From positions 42,732-106,731 of the forward strand of contig JAHDPO010000023.1 of the NCBI GenBank assembly GCA_018434325.1: a stretch of DNA of 64,000 bases. The letters are read 5' to 3'. Position numbers and translations under genes: made by a program. The stretch comes from Clostridia bacterium. Lineage in GTDB: Bacteria; Bacillota; Peptococcia; DRI-13; UBA5745. Position 1 is the stretch's first letter. The number at the start of each line of letters is the position of its first letter. The notes under the pieces were generated by a model. It was not told where the DNA came from, made no database searches, and was given only the letters and a program-made list of their open reading frames with translations. Shown here one piece after another: positions 17,111 to 26,595 of the stretch.

Positions 17111-19193
17111 GATATATCTCCTTTTCCTTCAACAGACCTTTAATCAGAAAATGCTCCTGAATGGAAGCATAAACCCTTTTTGCGGTTTCTTGCCACAGTT
17201 CCTTCTCCTCTGCCGCCGGCTGTATAATCTTCATCCCTTTGGCCGCCAGTTCTGTCCTGGCTTCCAAATTAACTCTTTCCGCCTCCGATAGCATCCAGCG
17301 GCAGGTTTCGTCAAAAGCAGACTGGGTTATGTCCCGCAAATGGCCGGGTAAACGCTCCCAGGCCGATTTTGAAAACAAAACCGCATTGACGTCATAAATA
17401 GAATTCAATTCTGTCACAAACTTTTGCTTTTTATAAAATTCCATAGCCAATATATTGGAATAGGGATTTTCCTGACAATCAATGGCTCCCGTTTCCAAAG
17501 CTTCCGGGACGTCATTATAATTGGCCATAACGACGTTAGCTCCCATGGAATGGTAAAACTCTTTGATGATTTTTGCAAAAACCACGACTCGGATTCGTTT
17601 ATTTCGCATATCTGCCGGTATATGGATGGGCTCATTAGAGGTTATATACCGCCAGCCCATGCTCCAGAAACCGGCCAATACGGCTCCCATAGCGTGAAGG
17701 GCCGGAAACATTTCCTTCCTTACATAACCGTTGAGCAGATAACTTGCTTCCTCCGCCGAATCAAACAAAAAAGGCAGCTCCAGTATATGGGGCCAACCTT
17801 TGAGAGAGTTAAACAGCAGGCCGCTATTAACGGAAACACAGTCGATCTTGCCGCTGCAAGCAGACTCAAATAATTGGCGGTAATCCCCTGCTTTCGAGAT
17901 AACTTCAATATTCAATTGCATTCTGCCGTCGCTCATTTGCTGAAGAAGCTGCGAAAATTTTTCCAGGCCTCTTTGTTGGATATTGCCGGAATGAATATTG
18001 ACGCAAGCATGCCAGGTAATGGTCTGGCTTTTAAAAAGAGAGTAGCAATACATGGAAGCCCTGTCCACATCATTATGCAGGGGGTCCGCGGCCAAGGCTC
18101 CCTGAGCCTTGCTAAAACGTTGTAAAATAGTATTGCGGTGGATGCCCAACTCCTCTGCCCCATGGGTCAAATTATTATTGTTTGTGGTTATGGCTTCAAG
18201 GGTCTCTTCCATAGTTTTGGAGTTGGCAAGGGCCAGGTCATAATCCCGAAAAATAATCTCCTTAAATTCTTCGGGAAGCAAAGTCGACAGATAAGAAAAC
18301 AGGTATTTGTTTATCGTCAGACAGGCGTAGCCTTTCTTATTCAAAAACTGAGAATTATTGCTCAAAAATTGGGCTTCCAGGAAGCTGTTGTGAAGCTGCT
18401 CCAGCTTTACGTAAGGGCTGCCTGCAAAAGCATAAGCTGATATTTGATACACAGTGCCGAGGGTTCCGATAAGATCCTCGGCATATCTTTTGGCTTCGGC
18501 GATTTTTTCCCTAAAACTTTTACCGCCGATGCTTTTAAATACTAAAATTTTATTTTGGCTGATGGGACCAAAGATGTCTTCAGCAGAAAAATGAGGAGAT
18601 GCGGCATGTAAAAGATTAAAGGCCGTCTGGAAATTGACAGGACCGTTATCATCCTGAGTCGGCGGCAAACAAAACAAAACGGCACAACGGGGCAATCCGA
18701 AAGAATATTGCAAAAGTTTCATAAAGGATAATATTTCCCAGTTTGTTTTGTCATAAAAGGCCAGTTGATTAGCTAACTGGGTGCGGACGTCTTGACGCCA
18801 CTGGGAATTTGTATCTGAAATACTATTCAGCAGTAAATCCAGCATGGAAAAAATGAAAGGGAAGGTTGACGAAGGCGCAGCACAGTCAAAAGCCAGAACA
18901 TAGCCCATCATCCTCCCGTTTAGATGATAGGGCCTTATTTCAAAGGTATACTCCCTTTGCAGCTGCCGAAAATCCTTTTGACGGCAACAGTTTTTAATCC
19001 TTGCCTTATCGAAAGCATCAGGATCAGTAAAGACCAAAATATTGCCCTCATCATCACATATACAAACTGGAAAAGTCAGAGCATTCCGGATATTAGCCAC
19101 AAGGAATTCTTGTTGAAGGGGTGTCAGCCACACTGCACAAAGCCTCCTCTCACTCAAGGATAAGCGGCGATCAAAATAACAACTATTCATCAT
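17079..19193 (-). CDS. PucR-type regulator fused to a TRAP solute-binding (DctP) domain
   Basis: 704 residues in three parts. Residues 20-130 resemble a sugar-diacid-recognition/PAS-like sensor (FPVCICDDEGNILVFTDP). Residues 150-385 are a PucR regulator ending in the helix-turn-helix ELGIHRNTILQRF (349-360). Residues 391-690 are a complete DctP-type TRAP binding protein with ITWHACVNIHSG, the carboxylate-binding arginine region NKRIRVV, and GAIDCQENPYSNI, which matches the usual GxVDGQENPYS signature. There is no signal peptide or membrane segment, so the binding domain is cytoplasmic. The divergent neighbour operon encodes a free DctP, DctQ and DctM. The likely role is an intracellular sensor of the imported acid. 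Confidence 0.85.
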   Translation of the reverse strand: MMNSCYFDRRLSLSERRLCAVWLTPLQQEFLVANIRNALTFPVCICDDEGNILVFTDPDAFDKARIKNCCRQKDFRQLQREYTFEIRPYHLNGRMMGYVLAFDCAAPSSTFPFIFSMLDLLLNSISDTNSQWRQDVRTQLANQLAFYDKTNWEILSFMKLLQYSFGLPRCAVLFCLPPTQDDNGPVNFQTAFNLLHAASPHFSAEDIFGPISQNKILVFKSIGGKSFREKIAEAKRYAEDLIGTLGTVYQISAYAFAGSPYVKLEQLHNSFLEAQFLSNNSQFLNKKGYACLTINKYLFSYLSTLLPEEFKEIIFRDYDLALANSKTMEETLEAITTNNNNLTHGAEELGIHRNTILQRFSKAQGALAADPLHNDVDRASMYCYSLFKSQTITWHACVNIHSGNIQQRGLEKFSQLLQQMSDGRMQLNIEVISKAGDYRQLFESACSGKIDCVSVNSGLLFNSLKGWPHILELPFLFDSAEEASYLLNGYVRKEMFPALHAMGAVLAGFWSMGWRYITSNEPIHIPADMRNKRIRVVVFAKIIKEFYHSMGANVVMANYNDVPEALETGAIDCQENPYSNILAMEFYKKQKFVTELNSIYDVNAVLFSKSAWERLPGHLRDITQSAFDETCRWMLSEAERVNLEARTELAAKGMKIIQPAAEEKELWQETAKRVYASIQEHFLIKGLLKEKEIYHDQQGTGTLT

Positions 19194-19394
19194 AATGTCT
19201 CAATAAGACCAGGCTGTCAATACAGTCTTGCTTTACAAGTTTTTCCATGTGCAGTCAGCACAATTTTTCCCTCAAAATATTGGCCTTCGGTTATATTGTT
19301 TTACAGGCCGGAGAAATGCTACCCTATAGACAAATGAGAGGCCTCTTATTTTATCAGCACCTATATTGTTTTTTCTGAATCATCTGGTTTTTTA

Positions 19395-19418
19395 TAGGCT
19401 ATTTAACAATCTAGCCTA
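19395..19418. promoter_or_regulatory. Short inverted repeat upstream of the TRAP operon
   Basis: The arms taggcta (19395-19401) and tagccta (19412-19418) are perfect inverted repeats with a ten-base gap, about 30 bases upstream of the first gene of the operon. The 254-base divergent region also holds two copies of tatattgtttt (near 19291 and 19361). Either could be a PucR-type operator; no binding site has been proven. Confidence 0.3.
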
Positions 19419-19447
19419 AGCATTCCATGAATTAGGAGGAAAATTTC

Positions 19448-20788
19448 ATGAATTTATATACCATGCTGCAGCAAAAGCAGAGTCAAGGCGCTCCCTTGCG
19501 GGTAGGCATCATTGGCACAGGTAAATTCGGCACCATGTATCTTTCTCAGGTCAGGAAAGTACCGGGAGTTCATCTCGTCGGTATTGCCGAGCTTAACATG
19601 CCCCGGGCTTTCGACAATTTACAGCGTACCCTTTGGCCCAAAGAACAAGTGGATGCCAAGACATTGGAAGAAGCTTATAACACAGGCAAAACCTGCGTCA
19701 TGGACAGCGGTGACGATCTAATCGCTTCCCCCTTTACCGAAATTATTATCGACTGTACCGGCGACCCTGAGCTGGGCATCAAGAACACTTTACGCTGCTG
19801 TCAATACGGCAAGCATATCGTAAACGTCAATGTGGAAAGCGACGCTTTGGCCGGCCCGCTGCTGGCAAAAAGAGCGGCTGCTGCCGGCATCGTCTACTCC
19901 CTGGCTTACGGCGACCAGCCTGCCATGATCTGCGAAATGGTGGACTGGGCAAGAGCCGCCGGTTTTGAAGTGGTCTGCGCCGGCAAAGGCACCCGTTTTC
20001 AGCCCATATATCATCAGTCCACTCCAGATACTATCTGGGGTTACTACGGCATATCTCCTGAAAATGCCGCCAAAGGCGGCATGAATCCCAAGGTGTTCAA
20101 CTCCTTCCTTGATGGTACAAAATCGGCCATTGAGATGGCTGCCGTTTCCAACGCCACCGGTCTGCTGCCCAATAGTACCGGCCTGCTGTTTCCCCCCTGC
20201 GGCGCCGACGATCTGCCCCGTATTTTGAAGCCTAAGTCTGCCGGCGGCATTCTTGAGCAAAGCGGCATGGTGGAAGTGGTGGCCAGCGAAGAACGGGATT
20301 ACCGCCCGGTCTACCGGGATTTGCGTTTTGGTATTTATATCACGCTGAAGGGTGATTCGGAATACATGATGAATTGCTATAAAGAATACGGCATGGTCAC
20401 CGATGAAACCGGCGAATATACTTGCCTTTACCGTCCTAATCACATGATCGGCCTGGAGATGAATTTATCTGTGGCTTCTGTGGGAGTACGCCGGGAACCT
20501 ACGGGCTGTCCCAGAGCCTTTAATGCCGACGTGGTTTCCGTTGCCAAATGTGATATTCCCAAAGGAACAATACTGGACGGCGAAGGCGGTTATTACGTCT
20601 ATGGCGAAGTCCTGCCGGCAAAGACCTCTGTGGAAAAAGGCTGCCTGCCCCTGGGTTTTAGCGGCAATAAAAAAGTTTTACGCGACATCAAAGCCGGGGA
20701 AATTCTTACCTATGATGCCATCGAATACGACAGCAGCTGCCTGACCATGGAAATCCGGCGGGAGCTTGAGGCAATGGCCAAAAAATAA
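19448..20788 (+). CDS. NAD(P)-binding oxidoreductase with C-terminal SAF domain (COG4091 type)
   Basis: 446 residues with an N-terminal Rossmann fold (LRVGIIGTGKFGTMYLSQV) of the homoserine-dehydrogenase-like type and a C-terminal SAF domain (KCDIPKGTILDGEGGYYV, then LRDIKAGEILTYDAIEYD). This architecture is the predicted homoserine dehydrogenase family that commonly sits beside sugar-acid dehydratases and TRAP transporters; it is not the biosynthetic Hom. It is the first gene of the operon, starting at ATG 19448 after ttaggagga. The reaction is unknown; oxidation of a hydroxy-acid intermediate is my inference from the neighbours. Confidence 0.8.
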   Translation: MNLYTMLQQKQSQGAPLRVGIIGTGKFGTMYLSQVRKVPGVHLVGIAELNMPRAFDNLQRTLWPKEQVDAKTLEEAYNTGKTCVMDSGDDLIASPFTEIIIDCTGDPELGIKNTLRCCQYGKHIVNVNVESDALAGPLLAKRAAAAGIVYSLAYGDQPAMICEMVDWARAAGFEVVCAGKGTRFQPIYHQSTPDTIWGYYGISPENAAKGGMNPKVFNSFLDGTKSAIEMAAVSNATGLLPNSTGLLFPPCGADDLPRILKPKSAGGILEQSGMVEVVASEERDYRPVYRDLRFGIYITLKGDSEYMMNCYKEYGMVTDETGEYTCLYRPNHMIGLEMNLSVASVGVRREPTGCPRAFNADVVSVAKCDIPKGTILDGEGGYYVYGEVLPAKTSVEKGCLPLGFSGNKKVLRDIKAGEILTYDAIEYDSSCLTMEIRRELEAMAKK

Positions 20789-20808
20789 AGCATTGGAGGA
20801 GTACACCC

Positions 20809-21744
20809 ATGACCAAAAACAAAGCAGTCATTGCCGGCGCCGGCTTAATGGGCGCCTCTCTGGCCCAGGTATATGCCGAGGCCGGCTATGAAGTTGTTTT
20901 ATACGACCTGGCTGACGAATTCCTGGAACGGGGCCAAAAGCTGATTGCCTTAAATCAGGCTACTATGGTAAAAGAAGAGATGCTGACTCAGGAGGATTCC
21001 GATGCTTTAATAGCCCGCATCGCTTATACCTGCGACGACAGCTGCTTCGCCGACCCTCAATTAACCATTATTCTCGAAACAATCATTGAAAAGTTAGATA
21101 TTAAGCAAGATTTTTGGGCAAAGGTTTCCGACCTGGCCAACCCTGACTGCTTGCTGGCCTCCAATACCTCCGGCCTGCACATCGGTGATATTGCGGCAAA
21201 AATGGAGCATAAGGACCGTTTTATGGGCCAGCATTGGCTAAACCCCCCTCATCTCCTGCCTTTATGCGAATTGATCATCGGTGCAGACACTTCGGCAGAA
21301 ACCGTAGTCAGGATGAAAGAGCTGGTGATTGGCCTAAAGAAAAACCCTGTATGCGTAAAGGATATTAACGGCTTTATCATCAACCGGCTGCAGTTCGCTC
21401 TTTTACGGGAAGCCATGTACATTGCCGACAGCGGCGCCGCCACCATCGAGGATATTGATGCGGTAATGAAGTACGGCATGGGCCTGCGGCTGGCAGCCTT
21501 GGGCCCCTTCCGTATCGCCGACTTCGGAGGCTTAGACACCTTTAACCATATTTCCGGCTACCTCTTTGCCGATCTCGACGCATCAAAAACGGCCAATGCC
21601 GGACTGCAGCAAATGGTGGCGGAAGGCAAGCTGGGTGTCAAAAGCGGCGCCGGCTACTACGATTATTCCGGCGGCAAGGATGTGGAGGCTATCCGGGAAC
21701 GGGATGAGCTTTTTATTAAACTGGCTAAATGCTTATATAAATAA
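20809..21744 (+). CDS. 3-hydroxyacyl-CoA dehydrogenase family protein (L-gulonate-dehydrogenase-like)
   Basis: 311 residues with the NAD motif VIAGAGLMGASLAQVYAE and the catalytic His-Glu pair in GQHWLNPPHLLPLCELI. The NPPHLLPL form is closer to lambda-crystallin/L-gulonate 3-dehydrogenase than to the HFFNP motif of fatty-acid beta-oxidation enzymes, so a 3-hydroxy acid rather than an acyl-CoA may be the substrate. Start ATG follows ggaggag 20 bases after the previous gene. It lies between the SAF-domain oxidoreductase and the dehydratase in a tightly spaced operon. Confidence 0.82.
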   Translation: MTKNKAVIAGAGLMGASLAQVYAEAGYEVVLYDLADEFLERGQKLIALNQATMVKEEMLTQEDSDALIARIAYTCDDSCFADPQLTIILETIIEKLDIKQDFWAKVSDLANPDCLLASNTSGLHIGDIAAKMEHKDRFMGQHWLNPPHLLPLCELIIGADTSAETVVRMKELVIGLKKNPVCVKDINGFIINRLQFALLREAMYIADSGAATIEDIDAVMKYGMGLRLAALGPFRIADFGGLDTFNHISGYLFADLDASKTANAGLQQMVAEGKLGVKSGAGYYDYSGGKDVEAIRERDELFIKLAKCLYK

Positions 21745-21760
21745 GAAAAGGAGGTAAATA

Positions 21761-23428
21761 ATGCGCAGCGATTTGATGAAAACCGGCATCGACCGGATTC
21801 CCCACCGGGCATTGTTCCGGGCTTTGGGTCTGACGGACGAAGAGCTGAACCGGCCCATTATCGGCGTGGTCAACGCCCAAAACGAAATCATTCCCGGCCA
21901 TCTGGATCTTGATAAGATTGCGGAAGCTGTTAAGGCCGGTATCCGCATGGCCGGGGGTACCCCTGTAGAATTTCCGGCCATCGGCGTTTGTGACGGTATT
22001 GCCATGAATCATGAAGGCATGTTTTTCTCCTTACCAAGCCGGGAGCATATTGCCGACTCCGTAGAAATCATGGCCAATGCCCATCCTTTTGACGGTCTCG
22101 TTTTTATCCCTAATTGTGATAAAATCGTTCCGGGAATGATTATGGCGGCACTGAGGCTGAACATCCCCGCTGTCTTTTGCAGCGGCGGCCCCATGCTGCC
22201 GGGGCGGGCAACCGGTAAAATGGTGGCTCTTACCGATGCTTTTGAAGCTCCGGGGGCTGTCCATACCGGTAAAATGGGCGAAATCGAAGCCAATGACATC
22301 ACCGAACATTCCTGTCCCGGCTGCGGCTCTTGTGCCGGTATGTTTACAGCAAACTCCATGAACTGCATGACGGAAATCTTGGGTTTAGGGCTGCCGGGCA
22401 ACGGCACCATTCCTGCCGTGGAAAGCCAGCGGATTCTGCTGGCCAAGCATGCCGGCATGCGTATTATGGACTTAGTTGCCGGGGATATTCGCCCCCGGGA
22501 TATTGTCACCCAAAAGGCGATCACCAACGGATTGGTTGCCGATATGGCTTTAGGCTGCTCCACCAACACTATGCTTCATTTGCCGGCCATTGCCCATGAA
22601 GCCGGTCTGGAGCTTGATCTGAAAGGCGTCAATACCATCAGCGACAAAGTTCCCCATCTTGTCAAGCTGAATCCTGCCGGCTCCCATTTCCTGGTTGACT
22701 TAAATAACGCCGGCGGCTTAAGCGCAGTAATGAAGCGTCTGGATAGCCTGGGATTGATTGAAACCGACGCCAAGACAGTAGACGGGACCTGGGCAGACCG
22801 GATTGCCGCCGCCGAAATCAAGGACGACGGCGTAATCCGCAGCCGTGAAACTGCCTACAGTAAAACCGGCGGTCTGGCCATCCTTTATGGCAATCTGGCT
22901 CCTGACGGCGCCGTGGTTAAAAAAGGAGCCGTCTTGCCGGAAATGATGGAGCATACGGGACCGGCAAAGTGCTTCAACAGTGAAGAAGAGTGCTGCCAAG
23001 CCCTATATGCAGGCAAGGTGGCAGCCGGCGATGTGGTTGTCGTTCGTTACGAAGGCCCTAAAGGCGGCCCCGGTATGCGGGAAATGCTAAGCCCCACCGC
23101 TGCTTTGGCCGGCATGGGACTGGACCGCAGTTGCGCCTTGATTACCGACGGCCGGTTTTCCGGCGTCAGCCGGGGAGCATCTATAGGCCATGTCTCTCCC
23201 GAAGCGGCGGCCGGCGGACTTTTGGCTTACATTAAAGACGGAGACCTGATCGAAATTGATATTCCCAATTATTCCATTAATCTAAAGGTAAGCGAGGAGG
23301 AGATTGCCGCACGCAAACAGGAAATTGTACCGCAGCCGCCTAAAGAAGTCTCCGGTTATCTCAAACGCTATCGGGCTTTAGTCACCAGTGCCAACCGGGG
23401 AGCCATTTTGGATGATAGCAAACTCTAG
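21761..23428 (+). CDS. ilvD: IlvD/Edd-family dehydratase
   Basis: 555 residues, the usual size for dihydroxyacid dehydratase, an iron-sulfur enzyme that removes water from a 2,3-dihydroxy acid. Cluster cysteines are in [11 protein letters not shown] and [18 protein letters not shown]; the end [19 protein letters not shown] is typical. Sequence close to IlvD of branched-chain amino-acid synthesis is clear, yet no ilvBCN or leu genes are nearby and the gene is embedded between a dehydrogenase and a TRAP transporter. It may therefore act on a sugar acid such as an aldonate. The start ATG 21761 has an excellent aaaggaggt site. Confidence 0.85.
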   Translation: MRSDLMKTGIDRIPHRALFRALGLTDEELNRPIIGVVNAQNEIIPGHLDLDKIAEAVKAGIRMAGGTPVEFPAIGVCDGIAMNHEGMFFSLPSREHIADSVEIMANAHPFDGLVFIPNCDKIVPGMIMAALRLNIPAVFCSGGPMLPGRATGKMVALTDAFEAPGAVHTGKMGEIEANDITEHSCPGCGSCAGMFTANSMNCMTEILGLGLPGNGTIPAVESQRILLAKHAGMRIMDLVAGDIRPRDIVTQKAITNGLVADMALGCSTNTMLHLPAIAHEAGLELDLKGVNTISDKVPHLVKLNPAGSHFLVDLNNAGGLSAVMKRLDSLGLIETDAKTVDGTWADRIAAAEIKDDGVIRSRETAYSKTGGLAILYGNLAPDGAVVKKGAVLPEMMEHTGPAKCFNSEEECCQALYAGKVAAGDVVVVRYEGPKGGPGMREMLSPTAALAGMGLDRSCALITDGRFSGVSRGASIGHVSPEAAAGGLLAYIKDGDLIEIDIPNYSINLKVSEEEIAARKQEIVPQPPKEVSGYLKRYRALVTSANRGAILDDSKL

Positions 23429-23503
23429 TATTTAACGGCAACTTTTAGCGGTTACCGAGTACGGGTATTGCAGCAAAGAAAATACGGGTAAAGGGGAGAG
23501 ATT

Positions 23504-24550
23504 ATGAAAAAGATAGTTTATAAAAGCCTGAGTATTGCATTGATATTGATGATAGCCGTGTCCATCGCTGCCTGCGGCAAAACGGAGAGCAACCCTTCAA
23601 CACCCGCCCAAAGCGGCGGCTCTGCCGAAAAAACCGCCGAAAAAGTTATTATTAAGTTTGCCGGTGTCAATAATGCCGAACACGCCACTATTCGGGCCAT
23701 CAACGAAAAATTCAAGCCCCGGGTGGAAGAATTAACGGAGGGCAGAGTTGAGGTTCAGGTTTTTGACAATTCTCAGCTTGGCGGTGAAAGAGATTTGATG
23801 GAGCAGCTGCAAAGCGGTCTTTTGCAGATGAGCTATATCAGCCCCATCTTTGCTACTGTTGATCCTGCCATCAATGTTATGGACTTACCCTTCCTCTTTA
23901 AGGACGAAGCTCATGTGGACAAAGTGGTGGATGGCCAGCTGGGCAAAGAGCTGCTGAAGGATCTTCCCGACAAAGGCCTTATTCCCTTGGGTTACTTTGA
24001 AAACGGCTTCCGGGTTATTACCAACTCCAAGCATCCTATCAACACTTTAGCCGATATCAAAGGCTTAAAAATCAGAACGCCTCAAGCACCCATATCCGTA
24101 GCCATCTTTGAAGCTCTGGGGGCCAATGTCACTCCCCTGTCCTTCGGCGAGCTGTACAGCGCTTTGCAGCAGAAGGTAGTGGACGGCCAGGAAAACGCTT
24201 ACAATACGGTTTCCTCCTCCAGGTTCTTTGAGGTCCAAAAGTATGTGGCTGAAACAAACCATATGTGGGGCTGCTTCGTGATTATGGCCTCCGGCAAATG
24301 GTGGGATACTCTTGACGGGGACATGAAAGCAGCTATAGAAACTGCCGCCGCCGAGGCTGCCACTTATCAGCGCCAAATCTTCCGGGAGCAATCGGCAGGC
24401 AGCAAGGCCCAATGCGAAGAAGCCGGCATGGAAATCAGCTATCCCGATGGGGCAGAACTGCGGCAAGCCGTAGCTCCCGTATATGAAAACTTCTACAAAG
24501 AATATCCCCAATACAAGGATATCGTAGAGCAAATTCAAGCTATGCAGTAA
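23504..24550 (+). CDS. dctP: TRAP transporter solute-binding lipoprotein
   Basis: 348 residues with a lipoprotein signal (hydrophobic run then SIAACGK; the cysteine would be lipidated after cleavage), fitting a Gram-positive cell where the binding protein is membrane-tethered. Typical DctP features are FDNSQLGGERDLMEQLQSG, the arginine in IKGLKIRTPQAP, and VVDGQENAYNTV. It captures an organic acid for the DctQM permease encoded downstream. A strong hairpin separates it from dctQ, probably to keep binding protein in excess. Compare its signature with that of the fused domain at 17.1-19.2 kb. Confidence 0.93.
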   Translation: MKKIVYKSLSIALILMIAVSIAACGKTESNPSTPAQSGGSAEKTAEKVIIKFAGVNNAEHATIRAINEKFKPRVEELTEGRVEVQVFDNSQLGGERDLMEQLQSGLLQMSYISPIFATVDPAINVMDLPFLFKDEAHVDKVVDGQLGKELLKDLPDKGLIPLGYFENGFRVITNSKHPINTLADIKGLKIRTPQAPISVAIFEALGANVTPLSFGELYSALQQKVVDGQENAYNTVSSSRFFEVQKYVAETNHMWGCFVIMASGKWWDTLDGDMKAAIETAAAEAATYQRQIFREQSAGSKAQCEEAGMEISYPDGAELRQAVAPVYENFYKEYPQYKDIVEQIQAMQ

Positions 24551-24593
24551 TAAGGCATTCACCATTGTGTCCCCGGTAAACAGTGTGCTGTTG

Positions 24594-24635
24594 AACAAAA
24601 CCTTGGCGGGCGGCCTCCGCCGCCAAGGTTTTGTT
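24594..24635 (+). terminator. Strong intercistronic hairpin between dctP and dctQ
   Basis: A 16-base perfect stem (aacaaaaccttggcgg at 24594-24609 with ccgccaaggttttgtt at 24620-24635) with a ten-base loop. There is no long T-run after it, so it may act as a partial terminator or an RNA-stabilising 3' end for the dctP message, raising binding protein over permease. Confidence 0.75.
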
Positions 24636-24670
24636 GGCCCGGCACACCGAGCATAAGGAGGGTAGTCCCA

Positions 24671-25177
24671 GTGAAAAGTTTTTTGGATAAAACCGGCCAG
24701 GTTGCTCTGACCATTCTCAGAGCCCTGGTAGCTATCTTATTTGCTGTCATGGTTGTCGTCGTCTTTGCCCAGGTATATACAAGGTTTCTAACGGACAGCT
24801 CTCTGGTCTGGAGTGAAGAACTATCCCGCTTCAGCATGATCTGGATGGTATTTTTAGCTTCCGTCCTCACCTTTAACAGCAATGACCATATTATTGTAGA
24901 TGCGCTTATTACATTTTTAAAGGGTACGACCCGGGCAGTTTTATTGATTATCAGCAAAGTCATGGTTTTGCTCTATTCCGTTTTTATTGTCATCGGGGCC
25001 ACCCAATTCCTGCCTGTGGTAGCCATTCAAACCTCTACCGTCCTGCGCTGGCAGATGTCCCTGGTCTACAGCATTATTCCCATCAGTATGGCAGCTATTG
25101 GTATATTGTGCCTGCGGGATATCTACGTTCTCGTTGAAGAAAACTTCTTGAAGTCCGGCAGGGAGGGAAGCAAATGA
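24671..25177 (+). CDS. dctQ: TRAP transporter small permease
   Basis: 168 residues with four predicted transmembrane helices, as for DctQ proteins; the SSLVWSEELSRFSMIWMVFL segment is typical. GTG start 24671 follows aaggaggg. It ends inside the start of dctM (four-base overlap), showing translational coupling. It partners DctM to move the acid bound by DctP using a sodium or proton gradient. Confidence 0.9.
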   Translation: MKSFLDKTGQVALTILRALVAILFAVMVVVVFAQVYTRFLTDSSLVWSEELSRFSMIWMVFLASVLTFNSNDHIIVDALITFLKGTTRAVLLIISKVMVLLYSVFIVIGATQFLPVVAIQTSTVLRWQMSLVYSIIPISMAAIGILCLRDIYVLVEENFLKSGREGSK

Positions 25178-26436
25178 TTGCCTTTTTAATTGTTTTATTT
25201 TTTCTTTTAGCCATCGGCACCCCTATCTACGTTTCCCTGGGTCTCAGCTCCGTGGTTTTGTGGGTATCGGAATACGGCTCCATTGATTTCATTATGATCT
25301 TTCAAAAAATGTTTACCGGCATGGATGTCTTCACCCTTATGGCCATTCCTTTTTTCATGCTGGCCGGTGAAATCATGAATACAGGCGGCCTTTCCAGGCG
25401 CTTAGTGGGTTTTGCCCAAAAGGCTATCGGCTGGATTAAAGGCGGCCTGGGCATTGCCGCAGTATTGGCTTCCATGTTCATTGCGGCTATTCTTGGTTCA
25501 GCCTCCGCCAGCGCCGCCATGATCGGCATGATCATGATTCCCGAAATGGTGGCAAGAGGCTATAAGTCTGATTATGCCTCGGCTCTGGTAGCTTCCGCCG
25601 GCTCTGTGGGCCCCATCATCCCTCCCAGCGTTCCTTTGATTATTTATGGTGTAATTGCCCAGCTTTCCATCTCCGATCTGTTTGTCACCGGCTATGTACC
25701 CGGCATATTGATGAGCGTATTCTTTATGGGTTACAACTACTGGCATGCCAAAAAAATGAACTATCCGGCGGAAGCTAAGCCTACCACCAGGGAGTTCTTT
25801 TTGGCCTTAAAGGGCGCTATCCTTACCCTTTTCCTACCTGTTATTATCATGGGCGGTATTCTGGGCGGTATATTTACCGCTACGGAAGCCGGCGTGGTGG
25901 CTGTGGTTTATGCCCTGATCATCAGCATGGTGGTCTATCGGGAAATCAAAATCCGGGATCTGCCGGAAATCCTGATCAAGGCCTCCAAATCTACGGCAAT
26001 GATCCTTATCGTTATGGCGGTAGCCTCCTATTTATCCTGGATATTCACCATGCTCCGGCTGCCCCAGACCGTTTCTGCGGCTATACTCTCCGCCACCAAC
26101 AGCCCTCTGATGTTCCTGTTTATTATCAATCTCATTATGATTGTAGCCGGCATGTTCCTGGACGCCGTCTCCGCCCTCACCATCATGACGCCGGTAATTC
26201 TGCCAACCGCCATAGCTCTGGGCATAAACCCCATCCTCTTTGGCGTCATGCTGACGGTAAACTTAAGCATCGGCGTGCTGACTCCTCCCGTAGGCTTGAA
26301 TCTTTATGTTACCTCCAGTATCTCCAAAGTCGGCCTTTTGCCTATAGCAAAAGCAGCCCTCCCTTTTATGATTTTAATTTTCCTCGTGCTGGGGCTGATG
26401 ATGTTTGTCCCTCAGATGTTCCTGATTTTCGTATAG
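25174..26436 (+). CDS. dctM: TRAP transporter large permease
   Basis: 420 residues, 12 or so hydrophobic segments, with the family motifs FTLMAIPFFMLAGEIMNTGG, SAGSVGPIIPPSVPLIIYG and LTPPVGLNLYV. This is the transport channel of the TRAP system. It is the last gene of the operon and is followed by a clear terminator. Substrate is not deducible; the neighbouring dehydratase and dehydrogenases suggest a hydroxy acid or sugar acid. Confidence 0.93.
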   Translation: MIAFLIVLFFLLAIGTPIYVSLGLSSVVLWVSEYGSIDFIMIFQKMFTGMDVFTLMAIPFFMLAGEIMNTGGLSRRLVGFAQKAIGWIKGGLGIAAVLASMFIAAILGSASASAAMIGMIMIPEMVARGYKSDYASALVASAGSVGPIIPPSVPLIIYGVIAQLSISDLFVTGYVPGILMSVFFMGYNYWHAKKMNYPAEAKPTTREFFLALKGAILTLFLPVIIMGGILGGIFTATEAGVVAVVYALIISMVVYREIKIRDLPEILIKASKSTAMILIVMAVASYLSWIFTMLRLPQTVSAAILSATNSPLMFLFIINLIMIVAGMFLDAVSALTIMTPVILPTAIALGINPILFGVMLTVNLSIGVLTPPVGLNLYVTSSISKVGLLPIAKAALPFMILIFLVLGLMMFVPQMFLIFV

Positions 26437-26477
26437 ATTCTGTGTCTCCTTACTTGTTACTGCCTTTATTCACAGAT

Positions 26478-26525
26478 AAAAGCGGCGCCTTTCTTCGGGT
26501 ATCTTCGAAGAAAGGCGCCGCTTTT
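26478..26525. terminator. Operon terminator after dctM
   Basis: A 20-base stem, left arm 26478-26497 starting aaaagcggcgcc and right arm 26506-26525 ending ggcgccgctttt, with an eight-base loop and T residues after it. It also faces the convergent ATP synthase operon. Confidence 0.9.
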
Positions 26526-26595
26526 TAGCCTATATTATTTATTAAGAAAAAAAGTAGTGAACCCACGGGATGTGATATGCTGCCAGTGTGGCGCC

